A stretch of 64,000 nt of DNA from Tolypothrix sp. PCC 7910 (GCF_011769525.1 NZ_CP050440.1:621501-685500); one strand, 5' to 3'; shown: positions 46,122 to 55,713, counted from the first letter of the stretch. The notes: a model not told the origin generated them from the sequence alone. Translations and numbers: made by a program.

Positions 46122-47585
46122 TTAACTGACGCTGAGGATGCAACCGGCACGTGGGGGAAGAGATAGGGAAAGCTGTTGGGTTTCTCCTTGTTTATCCCAG
46201 GTAATTTCAGCATTGCCATATACCAGCTTGTTGGGTTGAGTACGCAAATTATTAATGTCAATATTTGCGTTTGTTGATGCTGTACCCGTGTTAACAGCAA
46301 TAATTAATTCTTCTGTGCCTAATGTTCTAGCAAATACATACAGTGCGCCTTGGGCATAAATTACTTGGTAATCCCCTGTCCGCAAAGCTGGGTAAGTATG
46401 GCGGAGGGCGATTAATTGGCGGTGAGTTTGAAGAATGTCACGATTCCAGCTAGCTTCTAAAGGAAAGCCACGGCGAGAATCGGGATCTATAGCACCAGGT
46501 AAACCCACTTCATCACCATAGTAAATACTAGGGGCACCAGGAAATGTGAGTAAAAGGAGGGTTGCTAGTTCTACACTGGCTACATCAGCACCAGAAATTG
46601 TGAGTAATCTGGCGGTATCGTGACTGGCTAGCAAGTTTAATTGTGTTAGCTGAATTTCCCAAGGGTACAGTTGCAATAGTTCCTGAATTTGGGCAGCATA
46701 CTCAGCTGCAAATAAAGGTGGATATGGTTTATAGTCACGGCTTTGCACTTGATCTAAGACTACGCGATCGCCTGCGGCAAAGGCGATGGTAGGCCCGGCA
46801 AATAGATAATTCATTACGCCGTCAAATTGGGTACCATCTAGCCACTCGCGGGAATCTCCCCAGACTTCACCCACAATATAAGCTTCGGGATTAATTGCTT
46901 TGACGCGATCGCGAAATTCTTGCCAAAACCCAGGGGTTTTAATTTCAAACGGCACATCTAAGCGCCAGCCGTCAATGCCGAATTTAATCCAATATTCGGC
47001 AATTTCCATAATATATTCTTTGACTTCGGGGTTGTCGTGGTTAAATACTGGTAAAGCCCGATTTCCCGCCCAGCCTTCATAGTTGGCAGGAAATTCACCG
47101 TTGTAAGGTGAAACAGGCCAGCCCTCAACTTTAAACCAATTTACCCAAGGAGAATGAGGGCCATTTTCTAACACGTCGTGAAAAAAGAAAAAGCCGCGGC
47201 TGGAGTGGTTAAATACTCCATCTAACACAACTTTGATATGGCGCTGATGAGCTGCGTCTAATAATTCCTTAAATGCTTCATTGCCCCCTAACAGTGGATC
47301 GACCTGATAATAATCGTGGGTATGGTAGCGGTGATTACTCGCGGATTGAAAGATGGGTGTGAAGTAGATGGCGTTAATTCCTAGATCCTGGATGTAATCC
47401 AAACCTTCCATAATGCCCCATAAATCGCCACCTTTGTAGCCTTGTAGTGTGGGCATCGCTTCCCAATCTTCCCACCGGGCCTCATGCAATAAACGTTTGC
47501 GAGGCTGTTTACTTTTAGCAAAGCGATCGGGAAAAATTTGGTAAAAAACCGCGTGCTTTACCCAGTCTGGTGTTTGAATTTGCAT
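46122..47585 (-). CDS. GH13 alpha-amylase family enzyme (neopullulanase/cyclomaltodextrinase-like)
   Basis: 487 residues. The start WVKHAVFYQIFPDRFA is typical of the neopullulanase/cyclomaltodextrinase group. The barrel motifs are region I DGVFNHSS, region II GWRLDVPFE (nucleophile Asp), region III IVGEVWGDS (acid Glu) and region IV LLASHDTARLL (Asp). There is no N-terminal carbohydrate domain and no signal peptide, so it should act on glycogen-derived or imported maltodextrins in the cytoplasm. The C-terminal beta domain ends at LSLPPRAGCILSVS. Single gene on the minus strand. Confidence 0.9.
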   Translation of the reverse strand: MQIQTPDWVKHAVFYQIFPDRFAKSKQPRKRLLHEARWEDWEAMPTLQGYKGGDLWGIMEGLDYIQDLGINAIYFTPIFQSASNHRYHTHDYYQVDPLLGGNEAFKELLDAAHQRHIKVVLDGVFNHSSRGFFFFHDVLENGPHSPWVNWFKVEGWPVSPYNGEFPANYEGWAGNRALPVFNHDNPEVKEYIMEIAEYWIKFGIDGWRLDVPFEIKTPGFWQEFRDRVKAINPEAYIVGEVWGDSREWLDGTQFDGVMNYLFAGPTIAFAAGDRVVLDQVQSRDYKPYPPLFAAEYAAQIQELLQLYPWEIQLTQLNLLASHDTARLLTISGADVASVELATLLLLTFPGAPSIYYGDEVGLPGAIDPDSRRGFPLEASWNRDILQTHRQLIALRHTYPALRTGDYQVIYAQGALYVFARTLGTEELIIAVNTGTASTNANIDINNLRTQPNKLVYGNAEITWDKQGETQQLSLSLPPRAGCILSVS

Positions 47586-47659
47586 GAATTCCTCTCGATA
47601 CTATTAGGTGCAATCGTTGCAAATAATAGCTTCTTTATGGGTCTTACTTGTGGTAGAAA

Positions 47660-47703
47660 TTCAAATATTAATTGTTGACTGTTGACTGCTGACTGCTGAC
47701 TGA
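47660..47703. repeat. TTGACTG/CTGACTG heptamers upstream of the amylase gene
   Basis: Tandem GTTGACT and GCTGACT heptamers between the divergent amylase and glycosyltransferase-like genes. Related TTAACAGTCAACCGTCAACA lies just before the next ATG. Confidence 0.7.
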
Positions 47704-47845
47704 GAAGAAAGGTTTTTCGGTAAATTTTATGGGGAAAAGCCGAGAAGCTAGTTTTGTGTTCGGCTGCCAAGCTTGAAGCATGGGTAAGATGGGGAAAAAT
47801 AATTTGCTATTTCCAGTGAACTGTTAACAGTCAACCGTCAACACT

Positions 47846-48934
47846 ATGAATATGGAACGCCCAATTTTATACATAGCCATTACTAACCACGGTTTTGGTC
47901 ATGCTAGTCGCATGGCATCAGTCGCCGCCACTATTCAAAAGTTATGCCCAGACGTGTTGTTAATTATGGTGACTACTGCGCCTCGGTGGTTACTAGAGTG
48001 CTATATCGAAGGTGATTTTATCCATCGTCCCAGGGCTTTTGATTTGGGTGTGATCCAAGCAGATAGCTTGACAATGGATAAAGCTGCGACTTTGAACAAA
48101 TTAAGGGAAATTAAACAGAAGCAGAATTCCCTGGTTGCATCGGAAGTCAATTTTATTCGCCAAAATCGTGTCCATCTTATCTTGGCGGATATCCCCTTTC
48201 TCGCCTCTGTAATTGCTAAGGCTGCAAATATCCCCTGCTGGTCAATGAGTAACTTTGGCTGGGATTTTATCTATCGAGATTGGGGTGGAGAATTTTTGGA
48301 AATTGCTGACTGGATTAGTGAGTGTTATTCAAAATGCGATCGCCTCTATCGTCTCCCTTTCCATGAACCAATGTCTGCTTTCCCCAATATTATTGATGTG
48401 GGTTTAACAGGTGGTTCACCTCGTTACGCTGCTGATGATTTGCGTTCCAGTTGGGGAATTACTGCACCTGTGGAAAAAACTATTCTACTGACTTTCGGCG
48501 GCTTAGGTGTGCAGCAGCTTCCCTACGATAACCTACACCTTTTCCCCGATTGGCAATTTATTGTCTTCGATCAATCTGCACCAGATTTACCTAATGTAGT
48601 GAAAATTACCGACCGTAAATACCGCCCTGTAGATTTTATGCCTATTTGTGGGCGAGTTGTATCTAAACCCGGTTACGGGACTTTTGCAGAAGCTATTAGA
48701 TTAGAAGTACCTATTGCTACTGTTACTCGTGAAGGTTTTGCGGAAGCAGCTTTTTTGATAGAAGGGTTGACCAATTATCATCAGCATCAAATCCTCAGTC
48801 CAACAGAGTTTTTCCAAGGAACTTGGGATTTTCTGCATCAACCGCTGCTACAACCCAAGTTATCCCAACCAATTGCTAAAAATGGCAATGAAGCGATCGC
48901 AAATGCTGTGATGCAATATTTTTCTATTAGTTAG
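47846..48934 (+). CDS. Glycosyltransferase-like protein (MurG/GT-B type)
   Basis: 362 residues. The N-terminus AITNHGFGHASRMASVAATI is a GT-B glycine/histidine motif like that of MurG and of proteins related to UDP-glycosyltransferases. The C-terminal nucleotide-sugar side shows KPGYGTFAEAIRLEVPIATVTREGFAEAAFL, typical of this fold. The first domain has LILADIPFLASVIAKAANIPCW. No membrane helix. Product and acceptor are unknown; the link to the divergent amylase is only positional. Start at the first ATG. Confidence 0.8.
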   Translation: MNMERPILYIAITNHGFGHASRMASVAATIQKLCPDVLLIMVTTAPRWLLECYIEGDFIHRPRAFDLGVIQADSLTMDKAATLNKLREIKQKQNSLVASEVNFIRQNRVHLILADIPFLASVIAKAANIPCWSMSNFGWDFIYRDWGGEFLEIADWISECYSKCDRLYRLPFHEPMSAFPNIIDVGLTGGSPRYAADDLRSSWGITAPVEKTILLTFGGLGVQQLPYDNLHLFPDWQFIVFDQSAPDLPNVVKITDRKYRPVDFMPICGRVVSKPGYGTFAEAIRLEVPIATVTREGFAEAAFLIEGLTNYHQHQILSPTEFFQGTWDFLHQPLLQPKLSQPIAKNGNEAIANAVMQYFSIS

Positions 48935-48956
48935 GAGCGATCGCACTACGCAAATC

Positions 48957-49910
48957 TTATTCTGCAGGATTTGCTTCCAACCAGCTAAGTAAATCCTCTA
49001 GCCCTGTAAAGTCCAACAAAGCCTCACCAAGCGCTTCTAATTGCTCTAGGGAAAGCGATTGAATGCGTTCTTGAGCTTCTGACGGTAAATCTCCTACCCT
49101 TTTTTTTACTTGCCGAAGCACTAGGCTTTGCGCTTGTTCCTGTTGTCCCCGTTCGTAGCCAATACGTTCACCAGTTGTTACATAGCTCATAGTTTGCTCC
49201 TGTTCAAACTGCTTAAATTCTTGCCAAAACTCCGCTTCCAATGCTTTTGGTAAAATCATAACCCAATCAATAAATCGATAGAGGTTACGAATATCTCTTT
49301 CTTGCAGCCCTTGTTCGTATAATCGACGGATTAAGCTAAATTTCCAATTTTTGCGATCGCCTGGTTTTTTACTTGTCTGCTGTGTTTTTAAATGTGCCAT
49401 GACAACCGTTGCAAATGGGTTATCGCTAGCTTCTAAATCTGCCCAACGTTTTTGATAATCAAGAAGTTTGACAGTGCCAAATTCAAAATTTAGCCTGGTA
49501 TTGGGATAATTATAATTGTATTGATTTGGTCGCCAATTTGGGTCAGCATCGCACAGAATCGCCAAGCTAATTGCTGGTTTGCCAAATTTGTCAAATATTC
49601 GCAGATTATAAGAAAACATTCTTTCAGCAAAATTCTCTTCCGGTTTGGCTTGAATTTCTACATGAATTAATAGCCAAATTTCTTCTCCTTGAATTTGCCA
49701 AACTTTGACTAATTTATCTGCATATCTTCTGCCTTGTTCAGCATCACGCGCTATTTGCTGAAACTCTTTATCTAAAAATTCATGAGGACGTTCCCAGTCA
49801 AGTAGTATGGCGGTTTCTGGAAAGAAAAAATGTATGGCTTGCGGAAAGTAGGCTTCTAATATTTCTTTCCAGGGTGAATCATTATCGGCTCTTTCTAATT
49901 CCTCAGTCAT
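48957..49910 (-). CDS. Rpn/DUF4351 family nuclease-like protein
   Basis: 317 residues. About 10-200 is the PD-(D/E)XK-type fold of the Rpn/PDDEXK transposase-like family: LDWERPHEFLDKEFQQIARDAEQGRRYADKLVKV and LIHVEIQAKPEENFAERMFSYNLRIFDK (the E and Q/K of the active site). About 225-255 is helical, followed by QEQAQSLVLRQVKKRVGDLP and LSLEQLEALGEALLDFTGLEDLLSWL, the DUF4351 tail. Proteins of this kind are numerous in filamentous cyanobacteria and are thought to be mobile-element related nucleases. Intact. Confidence 0.85.
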   Translation of the reverse strand: MTEELERADNDSPWKEILEAYFPQAIHFFFPETAILLDWERPHEFLDKEFQQIARDAEQGRRYADKLVKVWQIQGEEIWLLIHVEIQAKPEENFAERMFSYNLRIFDKFGKPAISLAILCDADPNWRPNQYNYNYPNTRLNFEFGTVKLLDYQKRWADLEASDNPFATVVMAHLKTQQTSKKPGDRKNWKFSLIRRLYEQGLQERDIRNLYRFIDWVMILPKALEAEFWQEFKQFEQEQTMSYVTTGERIGYERGQQEQAQSLVLRQVKKRVGDLPSEAQERIQSLSLEQLEALGEALLDFTGLEDLLSWLEANPAE

Positions 49911-50221
49911 TGGGATTTTTAATTTTGCATCTATTCAACGGATATAGTAAAGAATACTCTAGTGTCGATTATTGCCATACTAAAGATGATTTACTTACAC
50001 AAATCCGTGGCGATCGCACTGTGAAGACGATGCTGCCTCCAAGTTGTGTGATATATTCTCAATCAGCCAGCGAATTCTCAAACTCAGTAGACTTTTAACT
50101 CATTGCAGATGACCGAAAACAAAAAGAATTCACGCTCTAGACCGCCAAGCTTCACTCGCGGTACTAAGAGATTTATTTACAGTGTCATTGATTTTGAATT
50201 TTGAATTCGGAGCAAAGCGAC
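49911..50221. other. Intergenic region, divergent
   Basis: About 310 bases without a gene. It carries one HIP1 site near 50011 and the promoter regions of the flanking genes. GGAG at 50209-50212 sets the start of the next gene. Confidence 0.4.
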
Positions 50222-50635
50222 GTGACTCATTACCAAAAGCTACTTAGAGTTTCCACTACTGGCAAGTCTTTTCAAAATATCACCTCAAAAATTGAAGCGA
50301 TTGTTGCTGAGTCGGGTGTGGAAACTGGTCTTTGTACTTTATTTTTACGCCACACTTCCGCTAGTTTAGTGATTCAAGAAAATGCTGACCCTGATGTGCT
50401 GGTGGATCTGGCGAATTTTATGGCGAAACTTGTACCAGAATCAGGCAAGTACATTCATGATGCGGAAGGGCCTGATGATATGCCGGCGCATATCCGTTCC
50501 GCTTTGACTCACACTTCAGAACATATCCCCATTAATCGCGGTCATTTGGTTTTGGGGACTTGGCAAGGTATTTATGTTTGGGAACATCGTCAGCGCAGTC
50601 ATGTGAGAGAATTAGTGGTTCACATCTCTGGATAG
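50222..50635 (+). CDS. YjbQ/UPF0047 family protein
   Basis: 137 residues from a GTG at 50222, nine bases after GGAG; a TTG at 50201 would be longer but lacks a ribosome site. Conserved blocks are LFLRHTSASLVIQENADPDVLVDL, YIHDAEGPDDMPAHIRSAL and LGTWQGIYVWEHRQRSH, with three His residues near the proposed metal site. YjbQ proteins have weak thiamine phosphate synthase activity and are called secondary thiamine-phosphate synthases; the main role is unsettled. It lies upstream of the Nif3-like gene in the same direction. Confidence 0.92.
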   Translation: MTHYQKLLRVSTTGKSFQNITSKIEAIVAESGVETGLCTLFLRHTSASLVIQENADPDVLVDLANFMAKLVPESGKYIHDAEGPDDMPAHIRSALTHTSEHIPINRGHLVLGTWQGIYVWEHRQRSHVRELVVHISG

Positions 50636-50741
50636 AAGTTTCTAAAGGTCTGCTAATCATTAAATATTACTTAAGGCACAGTTTTATGTAACCTTAATTG
50701 GGCATAAAATAATTAGCTCACTTTGTGGCTACTGAGATTTA

Positions 50742-51530
50742 ATGAGAATTGCTGACTTAATTACTTGGTTTGAAGAATGGGCAAATCCTGCTTGGTGCGA
50801 AAGTTGGGATAATTGTGGTTGGCAGGTTGAACCTGGGATTTTACAAGAACCCGCTAGGGTTTTGGTATGTTTAACGCCTACTTTGGCGGTGATGCAAGAA
50901 GCGATCGCTAAAAATGCTAATCTGATTTTTGCCCATCATCCCCTAATTTTTAGCCCGCCTAAGTTTTTTCGCATTGGAGAAGCGATCGCGGATATGGTGC
51001 GATTAGCTTTTCTACATAATATTGGCATTTACAGCGCCCATACTAATTTTGATCAAGTACAGGATGGGACTGCTGATGTTTTGGCTCAAATTCTCGAACT
51101 CCAAGATTCAACCCCTATCGTTCCTACGCAAAATGGTTTAGGGTATGGTCGAGTGGGAAATCTTCAGCCTGTCATGACGTTAGAAAAATTACTGACAGTA
51201 ATCCACAAGCAACTTGCTCCCAAAAGCTTGATTGTCTCCCCAACTGCTGATTTACACCAAGAAATTTCCCGTGTGGCGGTTTTGGGGGGTTCGGGTGCTA
51301 GCTATATTTCGGCTGTGGTGAAAACTAATGCCCAAGCTTATCTCACTTCCGATTGTAAATTTCATCAATTTCAAGAAAGTCGCGATCGCAGTCTCATTTT
51401 AATTGATGCGGGACATTACGCCACTGAACGCCCAGCTTGTGATCGCTTGACCCAGAAATTACGGTCTTTGAATCTCGATTGGGTAGAGTTAAGCCAACAA
51501 GATGAGGATTTCCGTCTATTTTTTCCTTAA
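50742..51530 (+). CDS. Nif3-like dinuclear metal centre protein (GTP cyclohydrolase I type 2 family)
   Basis: 262 residues. The metal ligands are in IFAHHPLIF (His-His), YSAHTNFDQVQDGTADVLA (His and Asp) and LIDAGHYATERPA (His and Glu). WESWDNCGWQVEP-type N-terminus and GGSGASYI are family blocks. The fold binds two metal ions and forms hexamers; the true substrate is not established. Lies 106 bases after yjbQ. An 11-bp inverted repeat begins at the stop codon. Confidence 0.92.
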   Translation: MRIADLITWFEEWANPAWCESWDNCGWQVEPGILQEPARVLVCLTPTLAVMQEAIAKNANLIFAHHPLIFSPPKFFRIGEAIADMVRLAFLHNIGIYSAHTNFDQVQDGTADVLAQILELQDSTPIVPTQNGLGYGRVGNLQPVMTLEKLLTVIHKQLAPKSLIVSPTADLHQEISRVAVLGGSGASYISAVVKTNAQAYLTSDCKFHQFQESRDRSLILIDAGHYATERPACDRLTQKLRSLNLDWVELSQQDEDFRLFFP

Positions 51531-51564
51531 TCATATGTATATTATGATTCGTTCATATGATTAA
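51527..51564. repeat. Perfect 11-bp inverted repeat at the Nif3-like gene end
   Basis: TTAATCATATG (51527-51537) and CATATGATTAA (51554-51564) are perfect reverse complements, with 16 bases between. No T-run follows, so it is not a typical terminator. Confidence 0.65.
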
Positions 51565-51845
51565 TATTGTTAGCCATCATGCGGCAAATACTGAAAAATA
51601 ATGTATATTTAATTATCATAACTTTTTGTCCTGTCGCCAGTTGAGTACTAGGAGAGGATGTATTATAATCCGTACTTTTATTAGTAAAATCGGCTGTTAC
51701 AGAATTGGACAAGATGCAGATTCTCGATGACGGAGATCACATAATTATGTAATTATAATCACAACAGCTTGCTGTCTGATATCAATTAGTAAAATCAGGA
51801 AATCTCTCATACTGGAGGTAACAAATTGCATATTATGACCTAATC

Positions 51846-52064
51846 ATGATGATTCGCACACTTGTTGAATCTGCTTTTCAAACTGGGTGCCTTAGTGTTG
51901 AATCTGAAGGTCTACTCCATCAAGTGCTAGCGACAAAGTCTTATCAGTCAGATGATTTGGTAGCCCTTGCCGCTTTATATGATGCAGTTCGTGGAGGTAG
52001 AGTTAAACGAGAAGCATCCTCGAAATTACTCATGGAAATTCCCATAGGGAATAAATTTTGCTGA
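51846..52064 (+). CDS. Small conserved-looking protein, function unknown
   Basis: 72 residues (MMIRTLVESAFQTGCLSVES ... LATKSYQSDDLVALAALYDAVRGGRVKREA). It reads like a compact helical protein and I recall similar short cyanobacterial proteins, but no family name. A GGAGG lies about 30 bases upstream, too far for this ATG, so the start is not secure. It stands alone in a 1-kb region with few genes. Confidence 0.6.
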   Translation: MMIRTLVESAFQTGCLSVESEGLLHQVLATKSYQSDDLVALAALYDAVRGGRVKREASSKLLMEIPIGNKFC

Positions 52065-52254
52065 TACTCCTACAACAGTTGACTTTGGCGTTGCATAGTT
52101 GCTCCTAGGCGGGACACGTCACCTCAGTCAAAAAGCCCTAAACTCAAAAACTCTTGGGCTGTTGTTGTCTAAAACCGTTCAGGTCAGCAAGAGAATGAGT
52201 TAAGATCAAATACATAGGGGTAAAAGTACAGCCGAGTTCCCGGACTTCCCAGCA

Positions 52255-52413
52255 ATGCCAATGACTACAAGTAGGCAACTCAAACAACCGCAATCAATGT
52301 TTGTTTCGGAGTATCTATTATTACATAATGGTAGGAAGAACTCATCAGCAAGGATTAACCTAGTTAGGATAAATCCCGAATTGTATGACTTCTATGAAGA
52401 ATACATTCGCTGA
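52255..52413 (+). CDS. Possible small protein, 52 residues
   Basis: The frame from ATG 52255 to TGA 52413 gives MPMTTSRQLKQPQSMF, a hydrophobic and basic middle, then RINPELYDFYEEYIR. The composition is protein-like. A second ATG is at 52261. There is no clear ribosome site. It could be chance. Confidence 0.35.
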   Translation: MPMTTSRQLKQPQSMFVSEYLLLHNGRKNSSARINLVRINPELYDFYEEYIR

Positions 52414-52605
52414 ATCGCCCTGATGGAGTTTTAGTTTCACCAAGGCAGTAACTACTGGTTGATTACCCAAAATTCCCTTTGCTTGGGGTTAACAAAGGTA
52501 GGGATGCTGAAACCGTAAAACTGGCTCTTTAGGGTATTATGCACTGGGGGCACACCCAGATTTTGAAAGGTTTAACTACGTTGTTTAAAAAGGCAGAAGC
52601 AGTAC

Positions 52606-52917
52606 ATGCTACACCGCAAGATTTATCAGTTGTGTTGCGATGGGCGGGAGGTATGTGTATTCTTGCGGGATCAGCAACGCTGGATCGAGCGTGCCCGCAT
52701 CATTGATATAGAGGGAGATTTAGTGACCCTACGCTATGAAACAGATGAAGAGGATGAAGTTTGTTCTTGGGAAGAGATGGTTCGACTCGAAAGTATTGGT
52801 GCTGTAACCCAAAAGTTAGCTTCAGTACCACGCGGCAATGTAGAACCTCTGCTGACCGAAGACTGTCCTGAAGCTGAGCGTATTCGTAACCATTACCCAG
52901 ATTCAAATGCTGAATAA
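52606..52917 (+). CDS. Conserved cyanobacterial protein, unknown function (possibly DUF6679)
   Basis: 103 residues. MLHRKIYQLCCDGREVCVFL, QQRWIERARIIDIEGDLVTL, EEDEVCSWEEMVRLESIGAV and a polar tail match what I remember of a small protein kept in most cyanobacteria. The middle looks like a small beta barrel that could bind nucleic acid, but this is a guess. An inverted repeat (CTGGG GGCACA CCCAG) lies at 52545-52560 in its leader. A terminator follows. Confidence 0.75.
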   Translation: MLHRKIYQLCCDGREVCVFLRDQQRWIERARIIDIEGDLVTLRYETDEEDEVCSWEEMVRLESIGAVTQKLASVPRGNVEPLLTEDCPEAERIRNHYPDSNAE

Positions 52918-52935
52918 ATCAAAATAGTCGAGAGT

Positions 52936-52984
52936 TAAAAGTCCAGAGCCAATGTTTCCGCTTTGGACTTTTGGCTTTTTTGGG
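52936..52984 (+). terminator. Terminator after the small conserved gene
   Basis: Imperfect stem AAAAGTCCAGAGC / GCTTTGGACTTTT with loop CAATGTTTCC, followed by GGCTTTTTT, 20 bases after the stop codon. Confidence 0.8.
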
Positions 52985-53033
52985 CATTGGGCATTGGTAA
53001 TTGGAATATCTCCCAGTCCCCAGTCCCCAATCC
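52985..53033. repeat. Heptamer repeats between convergent genes
   Basis: GGGCATT and CCCCAGT/CCCCAAT heptamers fill the gap up to the end of the hydrolase gene. Confidence 0.75.
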
Positions 53034-54698
53034 CTAGTCATTTTCATTCAACGGTTCATAGGCGGGACAATAACCTTCTAGAGTTACCTTGAAGTTATAC
53101 AAGGGGGAATTGGGATTCCAGCAGCGTTGGCCCCTTTGATATCGGCAGGTTCCGCAGCATTCTATATCTGTCCAGGTAAAGCGATCGCTATTTTGATTGA
53201 GTAGTTCTCTTTGGGGTAAACCTCTTAATACGATTTCTTCCCCTTGCCAACGGGCTTCGATTAAGCCTGTGTCGGCAAATTGTCGCCAACGGGGGTCTGT
53301 TGTAATTGTTTCTGGTAGGGTGATGGTAATTCCACTCCCCAATTCTGTCAGTTCGCCTTCATAATTTGTTTCTGGGGCGGCTGGTTGTAAAAATGTGTCG
53401 CCTATGGGCAGTTCTACTAAAACACCCGCGGCTGGAGAATGCAGGTGGTAGCGGTTTTGCAACTCTTCTAACCCTGTTAAATCTGCTAGGTAGGCGGGGG
53501 AACCGTGAACAAAAACTACGTGTTGTGGTCTTAAATTATGAATTAGCTGGGTAGTACCTGGCCCATCACTATGCTGGGCGAGGAGATAGCTTTCAATAGT
53601 GGTAGGCGCAGGATATTGTTTTTTAGTTTTTATATCTATTTTTTCTGGCAGCAAAATTAACCAGGGGCCTGTGTCGGCTTGGCAATATTGGCTCAAATCG
53701 GCGGTGGAATCTGTGAGGACAATACAAGGAGATTTGCCAATATTGGGGCGATGTTCTGCTTGTAAACGCCGCACGCGGGGGCGTACTCTCTCATCCCAAA
53801 ATAGAGGTTGATGACGGGCGAAGTTTTGGACTGAGGAAGGTAGGTGAGGTAAAAGTTCGAGATAAGCATCGCAGCCTGTGGCGACAGCACCGTCAACCCA
53901 AATATCTAAATCTCTACCTGTAAAGTGGTGATGGCTGCGTAACAGCATTAATAGTTCTTGTCCCAAACCTAATGCTGGTGTGGGAAGCAGCACAGAACAA
54001 CGTTCCGCGATCGCGCGATGAATGCGTTCTGCTAGTTGATTTTCTTGGTTGCGGCGGTGGGGATGGCGGGAGGTGCCATAGGTACCTTCAATAATGAGAG
54101 CATCTAAGTCTAATCCCCGTAATTCTTCTAACCGCAATCCTTCCACCAACCGCGAGTTAGAAAGGAAAAAGTCGCCTGTGTAAAGTAGTCTGTAGCTACG
54201 CCGTTGGCTTGTATAGGTAAGTAAAATTGCTACCGCCCCAGGTAAATGTCCGGCGGGAAATAACTCGGCGACGAGTCCCTCTTTAAATTCCACAGGCGAT
54301 CGCAACGGTAACGCCTGACAAAACTGGGGAATTGACTTTAAATCTTGGTCTAACCAGTTTAATGATAGTAACTTGCTGGTTACTTCGCTGGCGTAGATGG
54401 GTAAATGTGGAAAAGCTTTATGCAGTTCCAGTAAGCCTCTAGCGTGATCGGGGTGGGCGTGACTAATTAAAACTAAATCTGCTGGTAGGGGTAATTGGCG
54501 TTGACGCGCTGAATTTTTCAACCCCTTCACCAGCGATGAAATATCTCCCAAGCCACAATCCAGCAAGATGCGGTACGGGCCCATCCGTACCAGTAAACAT
54601 ACGCCCTCATCATTATGCTGGACGCTATAAGGCAAACATTCTAATTCGGTAGTTTCCTCCCCAGCACCAATCCGAGAGGACGAAAGATTATCCTTCAT
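53034..54698 (-). CDS. Metallo-beta-lactamase fold hydrolase (beta-CASP-type RNA processing family)
   Basis: 554 residues from the ATG at 54698, which has GGGGAGGAG five bases upstream; the frame is open to 54842 but that extension is basic and unlike the family. Metal motif SHAHPDHARGL (HxHxDH) and later LLYTGDF and FVHGSPAYLADL are typical of RNase J/CPSF-like beta-CASP proteins. The C-terminus has a cysteine cluster (ECCGTCRYQRGQRCWNP ... YCPAYE) that may bind zinc. It probably acts on RNA or a similar phosphoester in the cytoplasm. Exact substrate unknown. Confidence 0.85.
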   Translation of the reverse strand: MKDNLSSSRIGAGEETTELECLPYSVQHNDEGVCLLVRMGPYRILLDCGLGDISSLVKGLKNSARQRQLPLPADLVLISHAHPDHARGLLELHKAFPHLPIYASEVTSKLLSLNWLDQDLKSIPQFCQALPLRSPVEFKEGLVAELFPAGHLPGAVAILLTYTSQRRSYRLLYTGDFFLSNSRLVEGLRLEELRGLDLDALIIEGTYGTSRHPHRRNQENQLAERIHRAIAERCSVLLPTPALGLGQELLMLLRSHHHFTGRDLDIWVDGAVATGCDAYLELLPHLPSSVQNFARHQPLFWDERVRPRVRRLQAEHRPNIGKSPCIVLTDSTADLSQYCQADTGPWLILLPEKIDIKTKKQYPAPTTIESYLLAQHSDGPGTTQLIHNLRPQHVVFVHGSPAYLADLTGLEELQNRYHLHSPAAGVLVELPIGDTFLQPAAPETNYEGELTELGSGITITLPETITTDPRWRQFADTGLIEARWQGEEIVLRGLPQRELLNQNSDRFTWTDIECCGTCRYQRGQRCWNPNSPLYNFKVTLEGYCPAYEPLNEND

Positions 54699-54849
54699 AA
54701 TTCTCCTCCCCTCAAACCTCATTGTCATGGACATATCCCAAAAGCCAAAAATTACGGGGTTTTTTTGTTTTTTGACTTTGGGGCAAGTCTCATTTTTCGC
54801 CCTTTCACCCTGAAAATGCGGATTTTTGATGGGGGAGGACACCTCCGCC

Positions 54850-54920
54850 GAACCCGCTCTGGTTCGGAAAAGTTGGGTAACGAGAAGCCCTAAAACTATG
54901 GGCTAAGGGAGTTTTCCTCT
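54850..54920 (-). promoter_or_regulatory. Hairpins upstream of the hydrolase gene
   Basis: Two inverted repeats: CCGAACC / GGTTCGG around CGCTCT at about 54850-54869, and AGCCC / GGGCT around TAAAACTAT at about 54886-54904. They lie between the small membrane-protein gene and the hydrolase on the same strand and may act as terminator or leader structures. Confidence 0.4.
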
Positions 54921-54954
54921 TGTCTGTTTTCCTTTCCGACTCTCTCAAGCTCTT

Positions 54955-55077
54955 TTAATGTGCTGAGCCATTACCGTGATAGTTATCGGAATCATAAAAG
55001 CCGTTTTTTGTGCCAAAAAACAAGCACGAAACCGTAAATATGACTGTTAATCCCACCAAAATTAGCTTTACGTCCAT
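54955..55077 (-). CDS. 40-residue single-helix membrane protein
   Basis: From the ATG at 55077: MDVKLILVGLTVIFTVSC, then LFFGTKNGFYDSDNYHGNGSAH. One membrane helix of about 20 residues followed by a short polar tail. I recall similar tiny proteins in other cyanobacteria but no name. A longer reading from 55146 adds a basic N-terminus unlike them. Function unknown; a role in thylakoid membranes is only a guess. Confidence 0.6.
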   Translation of the reverse strand: MDVKLILVGLTVIFTVSCLFFGTKNGFYDSDNYHGNGSAH

Positions 55078-55713
55078 TGGTTTGCTACTCTTTACTAAAG
55101 ACTTCCATAATATTAATAGGGTGCTTCTGCATGAATGCTGAAACACTAGAAAATCTTTACTATGCTTAGGTTGATTAGCTAATAGGTAAATCTACCGCAA
55201 CAAGTCAGATTGTAGACTCTTTCGTCTCACCTGTCTATCTATCTGTATACCATTCTTAGCATTACTGTGTACATCAACCTAAATTGGTAAAAGTTTGCTA
55301 TTTAACCATAAAGTAGTCCGTCATAAATATTTACTGTCTGGTTAAGGCTGGAGGAAAAAGAGTTTTAGCCTAATTAACCTTTCTCAACATAGTTTTGATT
55401 TACTACTGTATTACTAATCTTTATATTTGCAATATCTATTTATGTGTGTTTTTTGTATTTAATTTACCTATATAGCACTCTGAGAGAGTTTAACAATTAA
55501 ATAGAAGTCCTATAGGTCTTTAAGTCAACATCTCGGTCATGAAGCTTGAAGCATATATGCCGCAAAGCATCATGCTTCTCTATGTTAATACTCTGTACTT
55601 AATTAATTTTATACAGCTTGCTCTATATTTTACTTAAATTATTTTGCATACTAAGTATAAAGTTGCTTATATTTAGTATATTTATATTATTTATGCAAAA
55701 CATACAAGCGTTT
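55078..55713. other. AT-rich gap
   Basis: About 640 bases, very AT-rich, with no supported gene. It separates the membrane-protein gene from the partition module. Confidence 0.5.
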
